This document shows positions 27,774 to 36,322 of a stretch of DNA of 64,000 nt, piece by piece. The stretch's first letter is position 1. Every line of letters starts with the position of its first letter. Under the pieces are notes generated by a model that was not told the DNA's origin, searched no databases, and saw nothing but the letters and a program-made list of their open reading frames with translations. A program made the position numbers and the translations under genes. Location: positions 3,968,001 through 4,032,000 of the forward strand of contig NZ_CP014766.1 in the NCBI RefSeq assembly GCF_001611675.1. Direction: 5' to 3'. Source of the stretch: Pontibacter akesuensis (GTDB taxonomy: Bacteria > Bacteroidota > Bacteroidia > Cytophagales > Hymenobacteraceae).

Positions 27774-29396
27774 TCATCGTCTGTGGCCCTCCCGGTCGAA
27801 GAAGTTCACCTCGGGCTTTTTGCTGGTCTTGTCCTTTGTCTCCGGGCCAGCTTCGATCCTGGTCCCGCGCGGGGTGTCGTACACCCACGTCTTCCTGCCC
27901 CAGCCCTTCACCTTAGAGGAGTCGTAGACCTCGTCCTGCCCGCGGCCGCCCACGATCTTGACCTTTATTCCTTTGTCCGCCTCGCCTGACACGCGGAACA
28001 CGTCGTTCTCGGCCAGCCCGTGCAGCACGATTTCCTTTGTCTCACCGGGATAAAACACCCTGTGGTAGCGCACCTCCCCATCCGAATCCCTGCGCACCGT
28101 CACCTCAGTCTCTCCGCCTTGTAGGCGCCTTACCTCGAAGATATCCTCCCTGTCGGTTCCCACCACAAGCACTTCCTTCGAGAGGATTTTGTAGAATTCC
28201 CGGGCCGCCTCGTCCAGCTTGTCCCTTCTGCTCTTTAGCTTGCGCACCATCTCCTCTCCCTGCTGGCGGTATACCGGCTCCGGCAGCCTGAGCACGGCCC
28301 GCTCGATCACTTCATCGGTGATCTGCTGCTGCAGCACATGGGCGATGGAGTCGAACTGCGCCCGCGTGAGCTCGGGCATGGCGCGGGCGTCGATAAAGGC
28401 GGAGTTGACCATGAGAGCCTTCACGTCGCGGTAGTCGGCGGTGAAGCTCTCAAACTTGCGGAAGGCCCACCTGCGGCTGAAAAGCCAGGAGAACAGCCCG
28501 TCTCCGAAGCGGTAAAAGGCGTTGTCGCGGTCCTTGGGGATGGGGCGGTATAGGTGCTCCCCGTTCTCTTTATACTCGGCCCACTCCCACTGGCCCACGT
28601 GCCGGTCCCAGTCGCCGATGAGCAGGTCCAGCAGGCGCGCTCGGGCGAAGGCCTTCTGGTCGATGAAGTGGTCGTCCTTCCCGTAGCGGTGGTTGAGCAT
28701 CTTGTTGGGCCCCGCGATGTCGTGTGCACGCTCCAGGTCACCGACCAGTGCCCGCTTGTCGTTGTACTTCTCCTCGAGCATGTAAAGCTGGTCGCTTAGC
28801 CTTTGCGCGTGCTCGCCCAGCGCCTCCTCCTCCGGCAGGACGTACACTAGCCGCGGGGTGGCGTGCGGTAAGCCCGCCGCCTCGGCGAGGGGGGCCACCA
28901 CCAGCGCCCCATAGGGGTTGAGCGCAGAGGCCTGGTCCCGCACCAGGTTAGCCACGAAGGTTTTGCGGAAGGGGAGCGGGAGCACCTTCTCCGAGCGCTT
29001 GTCCACTGTGCGCAGGGAATAGGTCATGCCGTCCCCGCCCTCCATGGCCGCGTTGATCGTCTGCATGCCCCCGCCGATCTTCTCCACCTCCAGGCCGCCC
29101 TTTGCTGTGTCCAAGTCCAGCACGGGCACCCGCACCGGTGTGGTCCAGGCCTTGCGGTTCCTAGCTCCCCAGAGCGTCCGGTGCAGCAGGCCGCGCCCGT
29201 AGTGGCTGCCGGCCTGCACCGTCACGCTGTCCACACCGCCCGCGCCGCCCCTGAGCTGGCGGTAGGCTTCAGGGTCTGCGACGGGGGTGTCGGCATAAAA
29301 ATTCTTCTTGGCGCAGCCAAAGGGGAGAAGTAACAGAAAAAGGGAGAACAATATGTTGGATGCGCTTGGAGTGCGCTTGTTTGTGTCGGTGCTCAT
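27774..29396 (-). CDS. Barrel-less relative of BamA/metallophosphatase surface proteins
   Basis: A 540-residue lipoprotein (lipobox LPFGC). It matches the central region of very large Bacteroidota proteins that run metallophosphoesterase, this region, then a BamA-type barrel. Matching blocks are WTTPVRVPVLDL, NPYGALVVAPLAEAAGL, RARLLDLLIGDWDRHVGQWEW, RPIPKDRDNAFYRFGDG and the tail KTWVYDTPRGT. The N-terminal phosphoesterase and the C-terminal barrel are both absent; the gene stops about where the barrel would start. GDWDRHxxQW resembles a kinase-like nucleotide site, so enzymatic activity is possible (inference). Confidence 0.7.
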   Translation of the reverse strand: MSTDTNKRTPSASNILFSLFLLLLPFGCAKKNFYADTPVADPEAYRQLRGGAGGVDSVTVQAGSHYGRGLLHRTLWGARNRKAWTTPVRVPVLDLDTAKGGLEVEKIGGGMQTINAAMEGGDGMTYSLRTVDKRSEKVLPLPFRKTFVANLVRDQASALNPYGALVVAPLAEAAGLPHATPRLVYVLPEEEALGEHAQRLSDQLYMLEEKYNDKRALVGDLERAHDIAGPNKMLNHRYGKDDHFIDQKAFARARLLDLLIGDWDRHVGQWEWAEYKENGEHLYRPIPKDRDNAFYRFGDGLFSWLFSRRWAFRKFESFTADYRDVKALMVNSAFIDARAMPELTRAQFDSIAHVLQQQITDEVIERAVLRLPEPVYRQQGEEMVRKLKSRRDKLDEAAREFYKILSKEVLVVGTDREDIFEVRRLQGGETEVTVRRDSDGEVRYHRVFYPGETKEIVLHGLAENDVFRVSGEADKGIKVKIVGGRGQDEVYDSSKVKGWGRKTWVYDTPRGTRIEAGPETKDKTSKKPEVNFFDREGHRR

Positions 29397-29756
29397 GCTG
29401 TTTATAAACGATGCTTGGCGGAATTGTTTTCTTTTAACTCACCGCTGGTTGTGAGTGCCTACTTTAAAAGCCTTAAGTTGAATGCAGACATAACCTGCAT
29501 CCTTGACTTGGGGAATGGACAGTAACACAGAGGGTTTGGGACGGCTTCTCCGCTGGCCCCGCGCAACCAGGTTTTCGTGTCGTTTTCCTGCTTCGGATTA
29601 AAAGATAAACCCGGGGTTAAGGCCAAAGGTAGGCGGTTAATGGGAGGGGCGTGTCCTACTATAGACGTATTTCCTAGACTACGCATGGGCAGCCATAAAA
29701 AAAATACGAACCAGTTAATTTATTTTGGGGTAGACTGTAAGAAACGACCATTAGGC

Positions 29757-30671
29757 ATGCTGATAGAAAAGAGAATCCCCAAGCGCTATATTTTCAACAA
29801 AGTGAAATACGACTTGCTGCGGGTGTTGCTTTTTTCGGTTGCCTTTCACCTGCTGAAGCACTTTTTCTCCGAGCACCTGCCCCATGTCCCGTTCCAGCTG
29901 CCCGCCATCCTGGGCACCTCCATCTCTTTGCTGCTGGCTTTCAGGCTAAACCAGTCGTACGACCGCTGGTGGGAGGCCCGCAAGGTGTGGGGTGCCATCG
30001 TGAACGACTCGCGCTCCCTGGTTTTGCAGCTGAAGGCCTTCATCAAGGATGACTTTCTGCACCTGGAGGAGGGCAATATTCTGCTCCGCCGGATGGCCTA
30101 CCGGCAGATTGCCTGGTGCTACTGCCTGGGCCAGTCGCTGCGCGGCCTGGAGCCCGTTTCCCAAGTGCAGGAGGAACATTTGCCGGCGGAGGACCTACGC
30201 TTTATCAAGGGGCAGAGCAACAAACCCTACGCGCTGCTGATGCGGCACATGGTCGATCTGAAGTACCTGCACCAGCAGGAGGCAATAAACGCCTTCCAGC
30301 AGGTGCAGCTGGACAATACCCTGGTCCGGCTGTGCGACTCCATGGGAAAGGCCGAGCGCATCAAAGGCACCGTCTTCCCGGTCACCTACAGTCTGTTCGT
30401 GCACTTTTTCATTTACCTGTTCCTTGTCGTGCTGTCGCTGGCGCTGGTGGAGACCATCGGCATCTACGAGATCCCGGTGCTGATGCTCATTGCCTCCACC
30501 TTCTTTCTGCTGGAGAAAACTTCTAAGCACCTGCAGGAGCCCTTCAGGAACAAGCCAACAGACACATCGGTCACTGCTATCGCCCGTACCATAGAGATCA
30601 ACATCAAGCAGGTACTCCAGGAGTCCGACGTGCCGCAGCCGCTTGCCCCGGAGGAATTCTACATCATGTAA
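29757..30671 (+). CDS. Bestrophin family anion channel
   Basis: A 304-residue bestrophin (UPF0187/YneE) protein. The signature block is RLNQSYDRWWEARKVWGAIV, followed by NDSRSLVLQ. There are four helical membrane regions and a conserved C-terminal ETIGIYEIPVLMLIAS. Bacterial bestrophins are pentameric channels passing Cl-, bicarbonate or in some cases cations. I took the ATG at 29757; the 60 upstream codons do not resemble the family. The carbonic anhydrase gene begins 17 bases after its stop, so HCO3- is an attractive substrate (inference). Confidence 0.92.
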   Translation: MLIEKRIPKRYIFNKVKYDLLRVLLFSVAFHLLKHFFSEHLPHVPFQLPAILGTSISLLLAFRLNQSYDRWWEARKVWGAIVNDSRSLVLQLKAFIKDDFLHLEEGNILLRRMAYRQIAWCYCLGQSLRGLEPVSQVQEEHLPAEDLRFIKGQSNKPYALLMRHMVDLKYLHQQEAINAFQQVQLDNTLVRLCDSMGKAERIKGTVFPVTYSLFVHFFIYLFLVVLSLALVETIGIYEIPVLMLIASTFFLLEKTSKHLQEPFRNKPTDTSVTAIARTIEINIKQVLQESDVPQPLAPEEFYIM

Positions 30672-30688
30672 ACCATAACCGACAACAT

Positions 30689-31342
30689 ATGAGAACACAC
30701 ACAAAAGAAACGCAACAGAGTTTGACGCCCGACAAGGCCCTGCTGTTCCTCAAGGAGGGAAACCAACGGTTCGTGGGCAACCTGAAAGCCAACAGGAACC
30801 TGCTCCAGCAGGTGAACGAGACCTCCGAGGGACAGTTCCCCTTTGCCACCATCCTTAGCTGCATAGACTCCCGCACGTCTTCCGAGCTTATATTTGACCA
30901 GGGGCTGGGGGATGTTTTCAGCATCAGGATAGCGGGAAACATACTGAACCAGGACATACTGGGCAGTATGGAGTTTGCCTGCAAAGTAGCGGGGTCCAAG
31001 CTGCTGCTGGTGCTCGGGCACACCCGGTGCGGCGCCATATACGGTGCCTGCAACCATGTGGAGATGGGTAACCTGACGGCGCTGCTGGAGAAAGTGAAGC
31101 CGGCCATGGACGCCGAGCGGGAAACACCGCCGCAGGAAAGAAACGGGGGCAACGACAAGTTCGTCTACAACGTGACGGTCAACAATGTGCACTGCGTGAT
31201 CGACAGGGTCAGAAGGGAAAGCCCGGTATTGGCAGACATGGAGAAAAACGGAGAGATAAAGATAGTGGGCGGCCTGTATGATGTGGAGACGGGGCAGGTA
31301 ACCTTCTACGGGGAAACTGACGAGGGAGGACAGCCCGCATAA
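30689..31342 (+). CDS. Beta-class carbonic anhydrase
   Basis: A 217-residue beta carbonic anhydrase (CO2 + H2O to HCO3- + H+). The zinc ligands and the Asp/Arg dyad are visible: SCIDSRT (Cys, Asp, Arg) and GHTRCGA (His, Cys) about 60 residues later. There is no signal peptide, so it should be cytosolic. It is almost certainly co-transcribed with the bestrophin gene. Length is normal. Confidence 0.94.
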   Translation: MRTHTKETQQSLTPDKALLFLKEGNQRFVGNLKANRNLLQQVNETSEGQFPFATILSCIDSRTSSELIFDQGLGDVFSIRIAGNILNQDILGSMEFACKVAGSKLLLVLGHTRCGAIYGACNHVEMGNLTALLEKVKPAMDAERETPPQERNGGNDKFVYNVTVNNVHCVIDRVRRESPVLADMEKNGEIKIVGGLYDVETGQVTFYGETDEGGQPA

Positions 31343-31401
31343 ACAGTGCGGAACGGCGGCAGCGGTTTTGTGGCAGCTGCCGGCCGGTAAATCAGGGGGT
31401 G

Positions 31402-31854
31402 CTACCCGAAGGCAAACTGCAGGGGCAGCAGGAGGTACGCCTTCTGGATGGCCGAATGCCTGCGCAGCAAGTCCATTAGGGACTTCTCGGCCTTGTCCGA
31501 CAAGTCCAACTTCTGCTCTATGGATCCCGTCGCCGATGAGATCTCCAGCGTTTTATCAGTTGACAGGAAAAACAGCACGCAGAACACGGCCAGGCTCACA
31601 GAGGAGAAGGCTACGCCCTCTGGTCAGTTTAGAAGCAGTGACACCGGCGCAAGCGTGAGCGCCGTGGCCATTCCCACGACCCAGGATGCGTTTCTGCGGT
31701 GCACAACCTCACACCCGTAAACCTGCTTAAGAAAAACATGATTCCCGTAAGTTGGGGGGATGTCACTCGTTTTTTGACTTACCCTAAGGTTTGTCAGGAT
31801 CAGTTCTTGCTTGGGTGTGATCAGTAGTATCTTTTCTCCTTCAAGTAGCTTCAT
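31402..31854 (-). pseudogene. Membrane protein with PH-like start, split by an in-frame TGA
   Basis: Starting at the ATG at 31854, the frame reads MKLLEGEKILLITPKQ, then ELILTNLRVSQKTSD, as in bacterial PH-like membrane proteins, and enters a hydrophobic stretch (WVVGMATALTLAPVSLLLN). A TGA at 31624-31626 interrupts it. The same frame then continues with a second hydrophobic segment and a soluble tail to the stop at 31402-31404. One C-to-T change on the plus strand (TGG to TGA) would explain the break. Readthrough or a sequencing error cannot be excluded. Confidence 0.6.
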
Positions 31855-32078
31855 AGCGTTGGTTTTTGCAAAGCAAGCCTTTCGCCCCACCCGCTGTTTG
31901 GGTCAGGTAGCACATGGCAAAGATTGATGGGCCCTGCAGCCCGGGGCCTTGCTGTTGTGGCTGTACGGCACGTTCGCGACTGTTGTACTTCCCTTACAGG
32001 AACCCTGATGCCAAGGTTGTATCAGGTTGCGCTGTTATCAAGGGAGCGGGGAACCAAAGGCAAAAGAGGCGCAGGGGC

Positions 32079-33176
32079 TTACCGCATATTGGTCTTTGGA
32101 AACATGACCTTGTCGGGCTGGCGCCTGAGCTCCTCCATCATCCTGGTGAAAAGCCTGCCTTTCACCGCGCCCGACTGCTTCGGTTCCACCAGGTAGCGCA
32201 CCGTCACCTGAATCCAGGTGTTGTCGTGGGCGCTGAAGGAGACGGATCCTCCCGCACGCACCTCCACCTCATCCACAGGCGTCTCCAGCAGGATACTCCG
32301 GTAGAGCTCCACCCGGTGGGCCATCTCCGGCCCGATGCTTTCCTGCACGACTTTTTTCAACGTATCGGCGACCCACCCCAGGTCGCTCTCATAGGATACG
32401 AACAGCTTTATCTCTTTCCAGATGTAGGGGAACAGCGGCCAGGAGTAGTTGATCACATAGTCACTGAAAACCCTGGAGTTGGAAAAGCGGATGATTCTCC
32501 CGCTGGGGTGGTCCCCGGAGACGTAGTCGCCGCTGAACTCCCAGAGGGTCGTGTCCAGGTACCCCAGCTCAATCACATCCCCCGTGGCATTGCCGATCTT
32601 GATGCGGTCCCCCACCTCGTAGGGCTTCCGGACAAGGATGTAAACCCAGCCGAAGAAACTTGTGATGGGGTTCTGCAGCGCCAGGCCCAGCACCAGGGAG
32701 GCCACCCCCAGCGACACGGCGGCAGCGTACCAGTTGGCAAACAGTATGGAGACGAAGATAAGGAAGATTAGCAGGGAGACGGCAAGGTCCATGATCCGCC
32801 CCAGGTTGTAGCGGGTGGCTGCGCTTTCCAGCCTGCGCTCCAGCAGGAAACGAATCAGGCGGGCAGCCGCCAGCACCACTGCCGTCAGCATGGTGCCCGC
32901 CATCAGGTTCTGCAGTAGCGGGAGGTAACGGCTCCTGATGGGAAAGGCCTCTAGGCGGAAGAGGTAGTAGAGCACACCGGCAACCAGCAATAGGGCACCG
33001 TATACCCAGAGAACCGAACGCTCCCGCCCAGCGGTTATGGGAGCGCCCTGGTGCCCGTCCCTCTTTGGCCGGTACTCCCCAAGTGCCTGCCGGACACGCG
33101 GGTTTTCCCGAAGCGTCTGGGCTTCTGTTACCTTTCTTTTCTCCAATTTCCTTGAATCCTGTCTTTGCCCTCCCAC
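32079..33176 (-). CDS. MscS-type mechanosensitive channel
   Basis: A mechanosensitive-channel protein of about 365 residues. Three or four helices come first, then the MscS pore helix and beta domain: VASLVLGLALQNPITSFFGW, KPYEVGDRIKIGNATGDVIE and SNSRVFSDYVINYSW. It would open under hypo-osmotic stress. The start is uncertain: the frame stays open to 33308, but that extension crosses a 13-bp inverted repeat and looks non-coding. No ATG lies between there and the second helix, so I propose the GTG at 33176. It is divergent from the AI-2E family gene. Confidence 0.85.
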   Translation of the reverse strand: MGGQRQDSRKLEKRKVTEAQTLRENPRVRQALGEYRPKRDGHQGAPITAGRERSVLWVYGALLLVAGVLYYLFRLEAFPIRSRYLPLLQNLMAGTMLTAVVLAAARLIRFLLERRLESAATRYNLGRIMDLAVSLLIFLIFVSILFANWYAAAVSLGVASLVLGLALQNPITSFFGWVYILVRKPYEVGDRIKIGNATGDVIELGYLDTTLWEFSGDYVSGDHPSGRIIRFSNSRVFSDYVINYSWPLFPYIWKEIKLFVSYESDLGWVADTLKKVVQESIGPEMAHRVELYRSILLETPVDEVEVRAGGSVSFSAHDNTWIQVTVRYLVEPKQSGAVKGRLFTRMMEELRRQPDKVMFPKTNMR

Positions 33177-33252
33177 CAAAAGAGCCCCTGCCGGGGCGGG
33201 GACTCCTTCACTATGGGTACTGGAGTTAACGCGGCACCCCGCTGCGGGTTTC

Positions 33253-33301
33253 GTTTTGAACTTGCGGGAACCCTTCTGTTGCTTTCCAGCAAGTTCAAAA
33301 C
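33253..33301. repeat. 13-bp perfect inverted repeat between divergent genes
   Basis: GTTTTGAACTTGC (33253-33265) and GCAAGTTCAAAAC (33289-33301), spacer 23. It lies between mscS (leftward) and the AI-2E family gene (rightward). There is no T-run, so it is more likely a protein-binding site or leader hairpin than a terminator. Confidence 0.6.
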
Positions 33302-33373
33302 CAAGCAAAGGCGAAAGGAGTAGGACATAGGGGCAGGACTGCTTTGCCGTACCTTATACTTAACACCATCCCT

Positions 33374-34447
33374 ATGACTGATATCTACACCTTCTCCAAA
33401 AAGGCTGCCATCACAGCATTTATTGCGCTGCTCATAGCGGCGGCGGCTTACCTGTTGACCCAGCACGGGCACTTCTTCCTGCTGGTGTTCTCCGGGGTCC
33501 TGATGGCTGCGATGTTCAGCGGCATGGCCGACTGGGTAGCGGCAAAGACAGGATGGAAGCGTTGGGTAGCGCTGTTGCTCTCGGTGCTGTTCTTCTTCGG
33601 TGCGCTGGTAGCCGCCTTCTGGCTCCTGGCCCCTACGGTGGGGGAGCAGGTGAGCCAGATGCGGGAGACGCTTCCGGAGTCAGTCGACAAGGCACGGGAG
33701 TGGCTCGGGGAGCGGGGCTGGGGGGAACGGGTGTTGGAGCGGGTGCCCCAGAGTGCGGAGGGCGTGCTTCCGGAGCGTTCCAGCCTCGTCTCAGGACTTG
33801 GCGGCGCCTTTTCCTCCACACTGGGGATACTGGCGGACCTGCTGATCGTCATCGTCACTTCCCTTTTCCTGGCCTCCAGCCCATCGCTCTACACGCAGGG
33901 GCTGGCCAGGCTTTTCCCGGTCCGCAACCGGTCAAGGGTGAAAGAGGTACTCGGCAAATGCTATGACACCCTAAGAAAGTGGCTGGTGGGGATGCTGTTG
34001 GCCATGGCCGTCATCGGGGTGAGCACCGCCGTCGGCTACAGCCTGATAGGCCTGCCGATGGCCTTTGCCCTGGCCTTCATTGCCTTCCTCTTTGCCTTTG
34101 TGCCCAATATTGGCCCTTGGATCGCTGGTATTCCGGCCGTCCTGATAGGGCTGATGGAGGGAGGTCAGATGGCGCTTTACGTCCTCCTTATCTACGGGGG
34201 CATACAAATGGTGGAGAGTTACGTGCTGACTCCTATCATTTTCAAGCGAACAGTGAACCTGCCCCCCGCCCTGCTGCTATTCTTTCAGGTGCTGCTGGGG
34301 CTGCTGCAGGGCGGGCTGGGACTGCTGCTGGCGGCGCCTATCCTGGCTGTGCTGCTGGTGCTCGTTGAGGAGCTGTACGTGAAGGACGTGCTGGAGGCCC
34401 AGCCGCTGGACGCGGGTGCTGCCGATAACCCAACGGTCATAAGGTAA
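33374..34447 (+). CDS. AI-2E family (PerM/UPF0118) transporter
   Basis: A 357-residue membrane protein with about eight helices. The typical elements are FSGVLMAAMFSGMADW near the start, a soluble segment rich in Glu/Arg/Trp (about 65-150), FAFVPNIGPWIAGIPAVLIG and the closing QVLLGLLQGGLGLLLAAPIL. Family members are exporters or Na+/H+ antiporters; the autoinducer-2 role applies only to a few. I took the ATG at 33374 over one ten codons upstream. It overlaps no gene, and 15 bases after its stop comes the DUF1206 gene. Confidence 0.9.
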   Translation: MTDIYTFSKKAAITAFIALLIAAAAYLLTQHGHFFLLVFSGVLMAAMFSGMADWVAAKTGWKRWVALLLSVLFFFGALVAAFWLLAPTVGEQVSQMRETLPESVDKAREWLGERGWGERVLERVPQSAEGVLPERSSLVSGLGGAFSSTLGILADLLIVIVTSLFLASSPSLYTQGLARLFPVRNRSRVKEVLGKCYDTLRKWLVGMLLAMAVIGVSTAVGYSLIGLPMAFALAFIAFLFAFVPNIGPWIAGIPAVLIGLMEGGQMALYVLLIYGGIQMVESYVLTPIIFKRTVNLPPALLLFFQVLLGLLQGGLGLLLAAPILAVLLVLVEELYVKDVLEAQPLDAGAADNPTVIR

Positions 34448-34462
34448 CGGCAACAGGAATCC

Positions 34463-35269
34463 ATGACTGACATCGCATCCATTTTCCCCTCTGTTCCCCA
34501 CAAATGGACCAAGCGACTCGCCCGCGTAGGCCTTGCTGCCAAAGGCGCCGTCTACTTCCTGCTGGGGGTGTTGGCTCTTATGGTGGCCTTCGGGCTTGGC
34601 AACGGCAGGGGTGTCAGCAGGAAACACGTCTTTCTCTTTATAGAGGAACTAGCCTTTGGTAGGCTCTTGGTGGGGCTCTTGGCCATCGGTCTTGCGAGCT
34701 ACTGCGCCTGGAGGCTGCTGCAGGCCTGTGCTGACACGGAAGGAAAGGGGACTGACTGGAAAGGCATCCTGTACCGGTTGCGGTACGCGGCCAGCGGAAC
34801 GTTTTATAGCCTACTTGCCTTTGGGGCCGGCAAGCTGGCTCTCGGCGGCGGCGGGTCCGGCATCAGACAGGCCGTGATCGGGCAGCTGCTGCAAAGGCCG
34901 CTAGGACTGCTGCTGGTGATAGGGGGTGGCTTGGTCGTCGCGCTAGCCGGTGTTTTCCAGATCTACCAGGGCCTTTCAGAGCATTATACCACCAAAGTGC
35001 GGGAGCAACAACTTAGTCCAGGGGTGGAGGAGACAATGATTAAAACCGGCAAGGTAGGCTATGTGGCCCGAGGGACTGTGTGGGGCATCGTCGGTTATCT
35101 GCTGCTGCGGGCTGCCTTTACGGCACAGCAGCGGCCAACCGGAGGGGCTTTCCAATTTCTAGAGAGTATGCCCTATGGGTCCTATCTTCTGGGGACCGTG
35201 GCCGTGGGCCTGATCTGTTACAGCTTTTTTGTTTTCATACAGGCAAGGTTCCGGTACAGCAGCAAGTAG
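34463..35269 (+). CDS. DUF1206 domain membrane protein
   Basis: A 268-residue protein made of three repeats of the DUF1206 unit, each a pair of helices with a conserved G-x-x-A-K-G or similar start (RVGLAAKGAVYFLLGVLAL, RYAASGTFYSLLAFG and KVGYVARGTVWGIVGYLLL). Function unknown. Its close spacing to the AI-2E gene makes an operon likely. DUF1206 genes often lie among salt- and acid-stress genes, which fits this neighbourhood. Confidence 0.92.
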   Translation: MTDIASIFPSVPHKWTKRLARVGLAAKGAVYFLLGVLALMVAFGLGNGRGVSRKHVFLFIEELAFGRLLVGLLAIGLASYCAWRLLQACADTEGKGTDWKGILYRLRYAASGTFYSLLAFGAGKLALGGGGSGIRQAVIGQLLQRPLGLLLVIGGGLVVALAGVFQIYQGLSEHYTTKVREQQLSPGVEETMIKTGKVGYVARGTVWGIVGYLLLRAAFTAQQRPTGGAFQFLESMPYGSYLLGTVAVGLICYSFFVFIQARFRYSSK

Positions 35270-35545
35270 GATGGTGCTGTTTTCCCAGATCATGCTCAAT
35301 CTTAGTAGCCGATCATCCAAGTTCATACTCTTTGTTCAATGTTTAGCTTTATTTGATACAAAGCACCCTTACTCTTTTTATTGTTACTATTTCATGGATG
35401 ATAACATTTACAAGCGTTTGATTAATATTGGTTGCTGTAGTAACACACAAACAGAAAAGAATTACTACCCGTAGACAATAAAGTAGTAAGTTTGACTTGA
35501 AGCTTACTATTCAATTGTTTACCACTTTACTAGACGTTTACAGCT

Positions 35546-35836
35546 ATGAAAAAAGGCAAAGCAAAACTTTTGGCCATCGCAGGCACCATAATTTTGGTTT
35601 CTTCCTGTGGAACCCCTTCCGACTTGCGTCCTGAAGACAAGGTTTCGGTGGAGTATGTAGAACCCGGAACACGCAGCACTTATAATATCGGTAAAGTAAA
35701 CGAAGTGCACCCACCCTCGGATGAGGGGGAGGTTATGCCTGACCGTGACTTAGGGGGCAACCACATGGTACAGCCTAATGACAGCATTAAAGAGACAACT
35801 GAAACCAACACAGTGTTAGGTACAACCAAAGAGTAA
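35546..35836 (+). CDS. Small lipoprotein
   Basis: A 96-residue protein with a signal peptide and lipobox ILVSSC. The mature part is hydrophilic (Pro/Glu/Asp/Thr-rich) and looks disordered. I do not recognise a family. The leader contains TAGTAAG (35484-35490) paired with CTTACTA (35503-35509), a possible operator. Confidence 0.7.
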   Translation: MKKGKAKLLAIAGTIILVSSCGTPSDLRPEDKVSVEYVEPGTRSTYNIGKVNEVHPPSDEGEVMPDRDLGGNHMVQPNDSIKETTETNTVLGTTKE

Positions 35837-36322
35837 GCCTTCCTAAGGACCACATGTTGCTGCAAACCATTTAACGACAGGCGCTATTGTGCCAACAAAT
35901 AAGCAGAGTGGTGACTTGAGCCAGCACTTCGTTAGCCGTCTGTGGAGAAAGGGAACGTTGTCTAAAATTCCATAAGTGAAGATTGTAATATGCGGGGAAT
36001 AGGTGTATGTTAACTTAACAACTAATGCTGCCTTGTTGACAGGCGCTGTCCCAAGAGCGGCCATTTTCCCACTACAGGTTTTGAAGGTCATCCCCGGTAT
36101 TGCTTCCGCTTGCTCCTGCTTGTTTTTGCTTGCCTATGCTTGTTATTGCTTGCTCTTGTCCCGGAAAAATGAGGGTTAAATGAGACGAATTGGGTGAGGG
36201 CTTAGCATAAGAGAAATTTCAATTACAGCCTCTAAAAACTAATATGGTACATTATATATAGGTAAAGTAGTCAGGGAATTTGCCTGGCTGCTTACAGCCT
36301 ACATAAAAGACTAACAGGCTTT
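35837..36322. other. Intergenic region at proposed left edge of the element
   Basis: No gene. The block ACAGGCGCT occurs twice (near 35877 and 36041). The 10-bp-period array A1 lies at 36099-36160. An open minus-strand frame at 35843-36091 has no recognisable content. Confidence 0.5.
36099..36160 (-). repeat. 10-bp-period CAAGC array A1
   Basis: GCTTG on the plus strand recurs at 36108, 36118, 36128, 36138 and 36148, an exact 10-bp step. Read on the minus strand it is CAAGC, the same word as in the right-hand arrays. Confidence 0.8.

Noticed and set aside
31914-32771. 285-codon plus-strand frame
   Set aside because: Antisense to the MscS-type channel; its Pro/His/Gly-rich product has no domain.
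33177-33308. Longer start for the MscS-type protein
   Set aside because: The extension crosses a 13-bp inverted repeat and reads as low-complexity sequence unlike channel N-termini.
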